A DNA stretch of 29,938 bases. Origin: JANJWP01 sp049301335. GTDB taxonomy: Bacteria; Patescibacteriota; Gracilibacteria; BD1-5; UBA2023. The position numbers and the translations under genes are program-made. Under the pieces are notes generated by a model that saw nothing but the letters and a program-made list of their open reading frames with translations, was not told where the DNA came from and did not search any database. The stretch lies in the NCBI GenBank assembly GCA_049301335.1, contig JBAQKV010000041.1:1-29938 (forward strand), in the 5' to 3' direction. Position 1 is the stretch's first letter, and every line of letters begins with the position of its first letter. Positions 15,886 through 23,477 of this stretch are shown here, piece after piece.

Positions 15886-16974
15886 TGCGCTTTTTCCCAA
15901 GATGCGCTTGGTTTTTCCTCTCGTGGATTCGGAAACGGGTTCCGTCGCGAGGTACGACCTCCAGTGGTCGACCTCGGCGTTGATGAGTTGGAAGATCTGG
16001 GGATCGAGCCGCTCGGCGAGCGAAAGGTAGTGCGCCTCCGTTTCTTCAAGCATTTTCACCAGCGCTTTCCGATCGGGCTTGGATTTGTCGCGTTTGTCGG
16101 GCTTCGGGGTGCGGAGATTGTGGAGCCGGTCGGCGAGTTTGTCGTAGAGTACCGCGATGAACAGCCGGTTGGAGAGGACGAATTCGAAGCGGGAAAAATA
16201 TTCGTCGTCGGCCCTGTCCTTCATGAGCTTGCTCCAAACCTTGGGCGGGGTCGCGAGCGGCGACCACCAGAGGAACGCCGGCGAAAGCATCGTCACGTCG
16301 GATATGGCGTCTTCAAAGGCGAGAAGCGGCTTCTCCCAGGCCCAGAGATAGTCTTCTTTCCGTTTTTTCGAAAGCATGGTTACGGCTTCGACGATGCTTT
16401 CCGCGAAGGAAATCATGAACGAGATTTTCTTCGAAGCTGCGGGTTCCCCCATCGTGGCGACGAACTGCGGACGCTTTTCTTCGGCTTTTGCCACGAAACG
16501 GGCGAGAAGTTCGGCCTTTTTGGCTTCGGGATTGGGCGCGTCTTCGATAACGTCGTGCAAAAGGGCGACGATGGCCTTGAACGTCGTAGGATTGGGAAAT
16601 TCCTCGAGCGTGATTTTCGCGACCGCGATAGGATGGGTCACGTACGGTTCGCCGCTGTCCCGAACCACTCACTCATGGGATTCCACGGCGATGTCGTATG
16701 CGAGGTCGAGGAATTCGATTTCCCATTCGAGGTCGATCTTTTCCGACATTTCCCGATAGGCCGCCTCCGACATCGCGTAAGCGAGTTCGGAATGTTCGCC
16801 GGTATCCTCCGGATCGAGACGTTCGAGCGTTTGCTTGAAAATTCAGGGGATGAAACCCGCTCGGTAGGTATGCGAAAGGAGCGAGCGGGTCTGGAGAAGG
16901 AATCTTTCCTTTTCTCAAGGCGTTCGCGCGGGAGCGTTCGAGGATGTCCGAGGCATGTCTGAGCCCGTTCCCAT
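15883..16974 (-). CDS. SpoT/RelA-type HD hydrolase (363 aa)
   Basis: An HD-domain phosphohydrolase resembling the (p)ppGpp-degrading half of SpoT. Motifs: GVVRDSGEPYVTHPIAVAKI (~residues 102-122), the HD pair in ALLHDVIEDAP, and LYDKLADRLHNLRTP later on. The usual distance between the HD pair and the last motif is widened by an insertion of roughly 80 residues. No synthetase, TGS or ACT domain is present, so it resembles small alarmone hydrolases; substrate is inferred. Three UGA codons (two in the N-terminal part, one at 16669-16671 directly before VVRDSGEP) are read as glycine. The standard code would start the protein at a GTG at 16668 and lose about 100 residues. Start ATG 16974 fits the promoter at 17023-17051; ATG 16956 is an alternative. 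Confidence 0.82.
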
Positions 16975-17022
16975 ACGGAAAAATGAAATTTTCGCCGCGT
17001 TCGTCCGGCGGAGGTTCTTCTG

Positions 17023-17051
17023 ATATTACCAATATGTTGCCATTTTGTCAA
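17023..17051 (-). promoter_or_regulatory. Promoter of the HD-domain gene
   Basis: TTGACA (complement of 17046-17051) and TAATAT (complement of 17023-17028) are 17 bases apart, giving a leader of about 40 bases to ATG 16974. Confidence 0.75.
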
Positions 17052-17138
17052 TCCCTGACGGGGATATGGACGAAGGTTGCGGGGCGATACCGAAACTCAC
17101 GATATCGGGACGTCCGTTCTCCGAACGCGGCGGCGGCT

Positions 17139-17166
17139 TTGACACGAAAAAACCTCCGGATATACT
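17139..17166 (+). promoter_or_regulatory. Promoter of the methylthiotransferase gene, probably leaderless
   Basis: TTGACA at 17139-17144 and TATACT at 17161-17166 are 16 bases apart. The ATG at 17175 lies 8 bases after the -10, so the mRNA should start at or within a base or two of the start codon. Confidence 0.75.
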
Positions 17167-17174
17167 CCCGTCGT

Positions 17175-18611
17175 ATGGAATACCGAATCTTCGGGTGCAA
17201 GACGAACAAGTACTTCACCGACAAATGGCTCTCCCGCCCCGACTTCTCTTCGAAGCCGGGGATTTTCGTCGCTTCGTGCGTCGTGACCGAAAACGCCAAG
17301 CGCAAGTGGAAACGGTTCGTAAAGAAGGCCGCGGCCGATTTGCCGGAAGGCGGGAAAATCTATCTCTCCGGCTGCGGAAGCCTGACGGAAGGCAAAGTTT
17401 CCGACCGTTTCTATGAAGAATATCCCGATTTGGCTCCGCTTCGCGACAAAATCGAACTGCTCGCGGAAGATCCCGACGACGCGGAAGGAGGATTCCGTCG
17501 CGACCACCCGCACGACGGCGAGGAAAAATCCGAGAACCCGCACGACGGCGCACCGTCGCCGAGCGGCGCCTCGGAACGCGCCGGCATGAACAAACGCGCG
17601 GAAGCGGTGGAAAACCGTAAAAAATCCCCTTCCGAACGCGTGCTTTCGCTCAAGGCGGCCCTTTCGAAGTCGAATCTCTTCACGCGCAAGTACTCGGTCG
17701 TACAGACCGGTTGCGACAATCTCTGCACGTTCTGTCTCACGGTCGCCGCCCGCGGTGCCCACAAATGGCGCACGGCCGAAGAAATCACCGATGAAATCGA
17801 CGAATTCGCCTTAAGCGGCGGAGCGGAAACCGTGCTCACGGGCACCAACGTCGGAGCTTGGGGCTCGGTCGATTCGAACGATTTCGAAAACGGACGCCTC
17901 TACGAACTCATCGAAACGCTCTGGAACGAAACCGATATCCGCCGCGTGCGCGTTTCGAGCCTAGGGCCGGAGTTCCTCTCCCACGAAATGCTCGCCACGT
18001 TCACGAAAGCCCGTTCGCACGCGTACGTCCACCTTTCGATCCAATCGGGATCGGATTCGGTATTGAAAAAAATGCTCCGCAAATACGGCCGCGATTTCCT
18101 TCGCGAAAAACTCGTCGAAATCCGGAACCTCGTTCGGGAGGACGGGGTGGAAATCAACATCGGCGCGGATCTCATCGTGGGCTTCCCCGGCGAGACCGAA
18201 GCGGATTTCGAAGACACGCTCTCTCTCGTGCGCGATTTCGGCATCACGCAGACCCACGCTTTTCCATTTTCCCCGCACGAAGGACTCCATGCCGTTCCGG
18301 CATCCAAACTGCCGGACCAGATTCCCGATTCGGTAAAATCCGAGCGCATGGCACGCCTCATGGCCGAAGCCGAGGCGGTTCGCGAGGCGTTTCTCGCCAA
18401 ACACGACGGACGGGAACTCGAACTTCTTCCGGAAGGATCGCCGATGCGTGAGAAATTCGCGGGATGGAGCGAAAACCACATCGCGCTCAATGAAAAGAAT
18501 TTCATCCCCCATTCTGGACGGGAACTTAAAAAATGACTCCCGATCCGCGGCGTTTACCGCTACTTTCCAGGTGCTGCGAAGTTTTCTTGACAAACCGAAT
18601 CCGATACGTAG
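17175..18611 (+). CDS. Radical-SAM tRNA methylthiotransferase, MtaB/MiaB family (478 aa)
   Basis: Adds a methylthio group to a modified adenosine at tRNA position 37 (or a close relative of that reaction). The N-terminal UPF0004 domain has its three cluster cysteines in IFGCKTNKYF, VASCVVTENAKRK and LSGCGSLTEG; GCKTNKY favours MtaB over MiaB. A charged His/Asp-rich insertion lies around residues 105-160. The radical-SAM motif is TGCDNLCTFC, followed by IQSGSDSVLKKMLRKYGR and IGADLIVGFPGET. The C-terminal TRAM-like strand region continues past a UGA at 18534-18536 (GLPIRGVYRY), which fits family architecture and supports UGA as glycine; a second UGA lies at 18588-18590 and the stop is UAG 18609-18611. 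ATG 17175 is chosen from the conserved start and the promoter. Confidence 0.92.
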
Positions 18612-18640
18612 ATTCCAGGCCTATTTTTAGGTTTGAAACT

Positions 18641-18781
18641 ATGGCGGGACACGGACACGCACCGAAAGCATCAAGCAACCACGGAGGAGGCGGAGGAGGC
18701 CTCAATCTTGGCGCAGGACCCTGACTCTTGGCCTTGTGCCTCGTCGTCGCGTCATCGGTAGTCGCGATTCTCTGAGGCTAA
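18641..18781 (+). CDS. Gly/His-rich single-pass membrane peptide (46 aa)
   Basis: Too short for usual gene callers and hidden in the standard code: two UGA codons (18722-18724 and 18773-18775) are glycines. The N-terminal half is hydrophilic, rich in G, H and A, with HGHAPK and a run of six glycines; the C-terminal half is one hydrophobic helix (LLALCLVVASSVVAIL) ending GG and UAA. No function is recognised. It lies between the methylthiotransferase gene, 29 bases upstream, and thioredoxin. The clean amphipathic layout, a membrane helix that appears only when UGA is glycine, and a tidy UAA make it likely real. Confidence 0.65.
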
Positions 18782-18809
18782 CCCGGTCGGAAAAAAGGTT
18801 CCTCGGGAT

Positions 18810-18837
18810 TTGATTTCCCCGCTTCTCGGAGTAGTAT
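18810..18837 (+). promoter_or_regulatory. Promoter of the thioredoxin gene
   Basis: TTGATT at 18810-18815 and TAGTAT at 18832-18837 are 16 bases apart, about 47 bases upstream of the ATG. Confidence 0.55.
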
Positions 18838-18883
18838 CCAACGTCGCTTGCAAAGGCGAACGCATTTTTCATAACTCAAAAAC

Positions 18884-19201
18884 ATGGCAAATCTTAAGGT
18901 CGTTACTGACGCTTCGTTCGAAGCCGACACCGCTACCGGACTCACTCTCGTGGATTTTTGGGCAGAATGGTGCGGACCGTGCCGCATGATGCTTCCGCGT
19001 CTCGAAGAGCTCGCCGCGAAGACCGAAGGCAAGGCCGTCATCGCCAAGATGAACGTCGACGAAAACCCGATTACCCCGTCCGGGTTCCGCATCATGTCGA
19101 TTCCGACCATGATCCTCTTTAAAGACGGCAAGCCGGTCGAAAAGATCGTCGGCACCCAAGACGTATCGGCTCTCGAAGCCATGCTCTCCCGCCACGCCTA
19201 A
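18884..19201 (+). CDS. trxA: Thioredoxin (105 aa)
   Basis: A standard single-domain cytoplasmic thioredoxin that reduces protein disulfides. The active site WCGPC is at about residues 28-32 within LVDFWAEWCGPCRMM, and the cis-proline loop is SIPTMILFKDG. The glycine after the last strand is present (KIVGTQDVSALE). Length and lack of signal peptide are typical. No UGA codons; ends in UAA, followed by a terminator. With no thioredoxin reductase in the window, its electron donor cannot be named. The window holds several exported cysteine-rich proteins, but this thioredoxin is predicted cytoplasmic and so is unlikely to fold them directly. Confidence 0.94.
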   Translation: MANLKVVTDASFEADTATGLTLVDFWAEWCGPCRMMLPRLEELAAKTEGKAVIAKMNVDENPITPSGFRIMSIPTMILFKDGKPVEKIVGTQDVSALEAMLSRHA

Positions 19202-19216
19202 TCGCCCGGAAGACCG

Positions 19217-19247
19217 AAATCCCCCGCGTCGAAGCGGGGGATTTTTT
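19217..19247 (+). terminator. Terminator of trxA
   Basis: AAATCCCCCGC pairs with GCGGGGGATTT around loop GTCGAA and is followed by T residues. The -35 of the next promoter starts at its last bases. Confidence 0.88.
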
Positions 19248-19273
19248 GACTTCGGAGCCCTTCCGTACACAAT
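19246..19273 (+). promoter_or_regulatory. Promoter of the methyltransferase-like gene, probably leaderless
   Basis: TTGACT at 19246-19251 and CACAAT at 19268-19273 are 16 bases apart. The ATG at 19280 lies exactly where transcription should begin. Confidence 0.6.
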
Positions 19274-19279
19274 CGCGGC

Positions 19280-20305
19280 ATGTCCAAACGCTTTCGCGAG
19301 GCCGCGCGCAACTACGCGTCCACCATGGGATTCCTCTTTCTGACCTACGGATTCTACTGGGGCTCGGGAAGGTTCGCCCATCTGTTCACCGGCAACCACG
19401 TCTTTCCGGGGTTCTGAACGGCGTTCACCACCGATGCCGCGTTCGTGGCCGTCATTTGGACGTACGCCGCCGTACTGCCCCTCTATTACGCGTTCGAGAA
19501 GGGCGAATCGTCGGCATACCGGTTCTTCAAAGGCCTTGCGGACCGGAACTTCGGCGAAGAGTGGAAAAAGGCCGGAAGGTCGCTCGCGCTCAAGGCGTTT
19601 TTCGCTCCGCTCATGATCGGGTGGGTACTTTCGCACGCCTCGCAATCCGCGATCGGTATCGAACGGTATTTTTTCTCGGGCAAACTCGATTGGGACGCGT
19701 TCACGACCGTTCCGTTCTTCGCGTTCGCGTTCCAAGCGGTCCTTTTCGCGGACGTGTTCTTCTTTACGGCCGGATACCTGCTGGAAGCCGGAATATTGAA
19801 AAACCGCATCGTTTCGGTCGACCCCACCGTATCGGGATGGGCCGTCTGCCTTTTGTGCTACCCTCCCTTCAACGGCGCGACCAATTCGATTCTCGGATGG
19901 TATTCTTCGGATACGCCGGTACTGCCGTATTCCCCTTCGGTCACCTTGGTATTGAACGTCCTCGTCATCGGCCTCATGGCGTTTTACGCCTATGCCTCGG
20001 TCGCGCTCGGTTGGAAAGCTTCCAACCTCACCAACCGCGGCATCGTGGCGAAGGGCCCGTACCGATGGATCCGCCACCCCGCCTACGCCGCGAAGAACCT
20101 CGCCTGGTGGATCGGGGCCGTACCGGCGGTCGTCGCCGCATGGGGATCCAAAAGCCTTTTGTTCGCGGTACTGTCGCTCGCCGCATGGACGGGAATCTAC
20201 TACCTTCGCGCGATAACCGAAGAGCGCCACCTGCTCATGGCCGACAACGGGTACGCCGAATATAAGGAGGAGGTCCCCTACCGGTTCGTTCCGGGGATTT
20301 GGTAG
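19280..20305 (+). CDS. Isoprenylcysteine carboxyl methyltransferase-like membrane protein (341 aa)
   Basis: A polytopic membrane protein with about seven hydrophobic segments. The C-terminal ~130 residues match the ICMT/PEMT family: NRGIVAKGPYRWIRHPAY is the S-adenosylmethionine-binding motif, followed by a membrane segment and EERHLLMADNGYAEYK and YRFVPG. Bacterial members methylate lipids or small isoprenoid or phospholipid head groups; the substrate cannot be read from sequence. The N-terminal ~200 residues are unusual for the family and not assigned. UGA at 19415-19417 codes for glycine after FPGF near residue 46; the standard code would start the protein downstream and drop the first membrane segment. 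Its promoter overlaps the upstream terminator, so it is transcribed separately from trxA. Confidence 0.8.
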
Positions 20306-20353
20306 GCGAAGACGGTTTGGGCGAGCGCGGCCTGGTTCAGTGGACATTTCGGA

Positions 20354-20418
20354 CGGGATGGAGAACGCGGCCTGGCTCCTAGGATCCTAAAGTCGCTGCG
20401 GCCGCGTTCTCCATCCCG
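20354..20418. repeat. 19-bp perfect inverted repeat between genes
   Basis: The arms 20354-20372 and 20400-20418 (core GGGATGGAGAACGCGGCC and complement) pair perfectly around a 27-base loop that itself holds the palindrome TAGGATCCTA. No T-run follows, so it is not a standard terminator. A related phrase, CGCGGCCTGG-T-TC, also occurs just upstream near 20322-20335. It lies in the 219-base gap between converging genes. Confidence 0.75.
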
Positions 20419-20478
20419 CTGTTTCTTTCTCCGTCTGATTCTCCGCTGCACCCTTTCCTCACATTTTCCGGAAGCCCT

Positions 20479-20511
20479 AAAAAAACCCTCCCGCAATACG
20501 GGAGGGTTTTT
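20479..20511. terminator. Bidirectional terminator before the 898-aa gene end
   Basis: CCCTCCCG / CGGGAGGG stem with a five-base loop, flanked by A and T tracts. Confidence 0.88.
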
Positions 20512-20524
20512 CATTTCCGGAGCC

Positions 20525-23221
20525 TTACTTCGCGACCCGGTCGAGCGAGTACTGTTCGACGAACTGGGTGAGGAGCGGCGGCGGGTTCTTAATGGCGCGG
20601 GAAGAGTAGTTGATGGTGACGCCGGTAGTGAGCGCGGTGGAGAAGACCGTACCGCGGACGTAGGTGCGTTCGTCTACGAGCGGAGCAGCGTTGCCATAGA
20701 CGTTTCCGTCGACGGAGAGGCGGTTGGTGGTCTTGGTTCCGTTTCCGCGGATGTCGCCGCGCATGACGAGGAACGCGCCCGCGATCTTGGTGACGCCCGG
20801 CTCGACGATAATGCGGCCGTTCTTCACGATGAAGGCGTAGCTCGCGTCCTTGTTGGCGTACGCCATGTTTCCGGTAATGCGGAGGGTTCCGTTCTCGACG
20901 ACGATGGTACGGACCTTGGAGAGCGACACGTCGGAAGTCGAGGAACCGATTTCGAGCTCGCCGTTGGAGAGCACTCGTACGCGTTCGTCGTCGCCCATCT
21001 GCGGCAGCGCGTCGAAGTCGCCTTCGGAGTGGACTTCGAGATTGCCGGAATACTGGTTCGACGAAACGGTTTCGAGAGATCCGAGCTGGGCCTTGTTCGT
21101 GCCTACCGGAATGGTCGCGGTAGCGGTCGCGGACGAAAGGTTGCGACCGGATCCGAGATCGCCGGAGACGATGGAAGCCGTGGTGAAGTTTCCCTTCTTG
21201 AGGTTGTCCAGGAAGGTGTTCGCGATGGTATTCACGTCGTAGCCGGTAGCGCGGGCGAGGTACGCGTTTCCGCCGACGGTATTGGAGACGACGCTCTTAG
21301 CGACGCGGACGTTCACGTCTTCCTGAAGGAAGCGGATGCCGACGTAGAACTCGCCCGGAAGGGTGTCGCGGTAGGTCTCGTTGGATGCGAGCGGCGCGGT
21401 TTTTCCCTTGAAGGTCGCGAGCTGGTTGCCGTTCCAAAGGGTGTATCCGTCGCGGCAGGCGACGTCGTGGTAATTGAAGACGATGCCTCCGGATCCGTCG
21501 ACCGCCGAGGAGCCGACCTTCATGTTGGAACCTGCGGGTCCGACGCAGAGGTCGCTTTCGGAAATCACGCGGGACACGTCGGTACCGGAAATGACCGGAG
21601 AAGCGTTGGTCACGTAGGTGTCCTTGCCCGAAATGTAGATCGGGTAGGTCGCGAAGAACGAGAGGGTGTCGCTGTCCGAGAAGACGCGGACGCCGTCGCC
21701 GACGATGGCTCGGTAAGAGGAAACCGAGAGGTTTCCGGCGCTTCCCGGATTGGTCGTCGTCATGCGGATTTCGTTGGCGTTACCGCCCGGATTGGTGGAA
21801 CCGATGGTACAGGTCGAAGTACAGGCGTATCCGGCTTTTCCGTTATTGGTACCGGCGTCGCAAGATTCGTTCTGTCCCGATCCGTTGGGGCGCTGGAGGA
21901 TTCCGTCACCGCAGAAGCCCGGGGTTCCGCCGCCTCCGGAAGAGGATGAACCGCCTCCGCCGCCTCCGGAAGAGGACGACGAGGAAGAGGATGAAGATCC
22001 GCCTCCTTGGCCCGTAACGGTAATGGATCCGATACATGCTGCCGCGGGTGCCGATTCGTTATTTACGAGACAGCGCGGGGAGTATTGCCCCGTCGAGTAC
22101 GAGCACGTTTGAACATTGGTCGCGCCCGTGAAAGTCTGGCCGTTTCCGCATTCGATGACGTACTGGTTGGCGACCGGCGGATTGTTCGAGTTACAGGTGA
22201 TGCGGCTCGTGAGAGCGCCGACGTTGGACGAATTTGCGGAGAGGCTGATGGATTGGCACTGGGCGCTCGATCCGCCGCCGCCGGTGACGGTAACGCTCGC
22301 GGTACATGCGGCGGAGAACGCGGTTTCGGCGTCTACGCGGCAACGCGGGGAATAGCTTCCGGCCGCGGCATAGGTACAGTTGAGGGTGTTTCCGGTACCG
22401 GTCTGGGTGGTTCCGTTTCCGCATTCGATAGTGTACTGGGTCGCGGCGTTGGGCGCGACGGCGTTACAAGAAACGACCATGGATCCCCCGGTAATGAGGG
22501 AAGTCGAGGAAGCGGTGGCGTTCTGACACGAAGTATTCGAAACGACGATGGTAGGACGGCAGGAATTAGGGTCGCAGATTTCGCCCGGAGCGAGTCCCGC
22601 ACCGGTAGGATCTTCGGGGTCGCAGGTTTCTTCGGGGTCGACGACGCCGTCGCCGCACCAGCGGGGGTAGATGTTGAAGCACTCGTGGTCCATCGTAATG
22701 CTCGAGAGATCGAACCCGAGACCGAGGTTGCCACGGTCGGTAACGCTCGGAACTCCTCCGGAAAACGGGGACGTGTAATAGGAACCGTTGAGGGTAGTGC
22801 CGCCCGAAGACCTCGGAGCGCGACGGATCGCGTAGGTCACTTGGGCTACGGGAGTTCCGCGGTCAGCGGGAACGAGGTTCGCGAGGTTGAGGCTCGAGAG
22901 GGAATTGTTCCAAGCCACGAAATACTGCCCCGGTGCGGGAGCGTACGAGGTGGTCTGGACCCATCCGTTCGGAATGTTGACCTTACCGCCCTTCACGAAG
23001 ACGTCGATCCTGGAGGATGCGGAAACGTAGGATTCGCCGGCGGCGTTGTAACGGTCCCAGAGATGTCCCTGGAAATTTCCGTAGAAATCCACGTTCCAGC
23101 TTCCGCCGTCACAACTGGAAGTCGGGGAAGCCACGTCGGTAACGACGAGCGCGGATGCCGAAAGGGGCAGGAGCCCGCAGGTCGCGGCGAGCGCGAGGAG
23201 GATTCGGGTCTTCATGGCCAT
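20525..23221 (-). CDS. Large secreted cysteine-rich, Ser/Gly-linker surface protein (898 aa)
   Basis: A signal peptide spans about residues 1-24 (KTRILLALAATCGLLPLSASA). A first domain (~25-185) is unassigned. CGDGVVDPEETCD at ~189-201 and CGDGILQRP...ESCDAG at ~437-456 are Cys-rich CGDG/CD repeats of the DUF4215 type. Between them two tandem ~85-residue repeats (~231-314 and ~321-405) share the pattern Y-x-IECGNG, Y-SPRC and a final TVTG, six cysteines each, like PKD-type beta domains. A Ser/Gly linker (~407-432) and an Asp/Asn-rich C-terminal part (~480-898) follow; the latter has beta-helix-like strands (SVDGNVYGN, RGDIRGNG) but no identified family. No UGA codons and no clear anchor. It starts 12 bases after the lipoprotein gene and is probably in one operon with it; MKTR at 23215 is an alternative start. 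Confidence 0.85.
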   Translation of the reverse strand: MAMKTRILLALAATCGLLPLSASALVVTDVASPTSSCDGGSWNVDFYGNFQGHLWDRYNAAGESYVSASSRIDVFVKGGKVNIPNGWVQTTSYAPAPGQYFVAWNNSLSSLNLANLVPADRGTPVAQVTYAIRRAPRSSGGTTLNGSYYTSPFSGGVPSVTDRGNLGLGFDLSSITMDHECFNIYPRWCGDGVVDPEETCDPEDPTGAGLAPGEICDPNSCRPTIVVSNTSCQNATASSTSLITGGSMVVSCNAVAPNAATQYTIECGNGTTQTGTGNTLNCTYAAAGSYSPRCRVDAETAFSAACTASVTVTGGGGSSAQCQSISLSANSSNVGALTSRITCNSNNPPVANQYVIECGNGQTFTGATNVQTCSYSTGQYSPRCLVNNESAPAAACIGSITVTGQGGGSSSSSSSSSSGGGGGGSSSSGGGGTPGFCGDGILQRPNGSGQNESCDAGTNNGKAGYACTSTCTIGSTNPGGNANEIRMTTTNPGSAGNLSVSSYRAIVGDGVRVFSDSDTLSFFATYPIYISGKDTYVTNASPVISGTDVSRVISESDLCVGPAGSNMKVGSSAVDGSGGIVFNYHDVACRDGYTLWNGNQLATFKGKTAPLASNETYRDTLPGEFYVGIRFLQEDVNVRVAKSVVSNTVGGNAYLARATGYDVNTIANTFLDNLKKGNFTTASIVSGDLGSGRNLSSATATATIPVGTNKAQLGSLETVSSNQYSGNLEVHSEGDFDALPQMGDDERVRVLSNGELEIGSSTSDVSLSKVRTIVVENGTLRITGNMAYANKDASYAFIVKNGRIIVEPGVTKIAGAFLVMRGDIRGNGTKTTNRLSVDGNVYGNAAPLVDERTYVRGTVFSTALTTGVTINYSSRAIKNPPPLLTQFVEQYSLDRVAK
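21926..22003 (-). repeat. Low-complexity Ser/Gly codon tract
   Basis: The DNA of the Ser/Gly linker of the 898-aa protein is built from short purine- or pyrimidine-rich repeats (TCC/GGA-type codons). Such tracts can vary in length by slippage. Confidence 0.7.
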
Positions 23222-23233
23222 ATGGGCGATAAG

Positions 23234-23404
23234 TTAGAATTCGGAAGCCTTTCCGGAAACGACGACCGGAGCGTCTTTTCCCGGAGACACGGAAGTGACT
23301 CCGTCTTGCGACGGAGCCCCCTTTTCCGTAGATTTGTCGGCCCCGCAGGAAGCGAGAGCCACGGCCGAGACGGCCAAGATGAGAGCGATGCGTCCGATTT
23401 TCAC
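23234..23404 (-). CDS. Small lipoprotein (56 aa)
   Basis: A lipoprotein signal peptide, MKIGRIALILAVSAVALASC, ends in a lipobox (LASC) with the acylated cysteine at about residue 20. The mature part is 36 residues, hydrophilic and rich in G, S, K, P and D, with no recognised fold. The start is a GTG at 23404, chosen because it gives the basic n-region and a signal of the right length. No Shine-Dalgarno is evident. A promoter (23432-23458) lies upstream and the 898-aa secreted protein gene begins 12 bases after its UAA, so it probably leads that operon. Short lipoproteins of this type may tether or accompany exported proteins, but no role can be read here. Confidence 0.75.
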   Translation of the reverse strand: MKIGRIALILAVSAVALASCGADKSTEKGAPSQDGVTSVSPGKDAPVVVSGKASEF

Positions 23405-23431
23405 CGTACCGAAAGGTTAAGTATCCTTCAG

Positions 23432-23458
23432 ATGATAGTGAACGGGACGGAAAGTCAA
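23432..23458 (-). promoter_or_regulatory. Promoter of the lipoprotein/898-aa operon
   Basis: TTGACT (complement of 23453-23458) and TATCAT (complement of 23432-23437) with a 15-base spacer, 28 bases upstream of the GTG at 23404. Confidence 0.5.
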
Positions 23459-23477
23459 CCCTCGGAAGACGCGGGAA

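Noticed and set aside
15849..17158. Target-site duplication of a transposon around the HD gene
   Set aside because: The 18-base direct repeat is too long for a typical duplication, has no adjacent inverted ends and no transposase; reported only as a weak observation.
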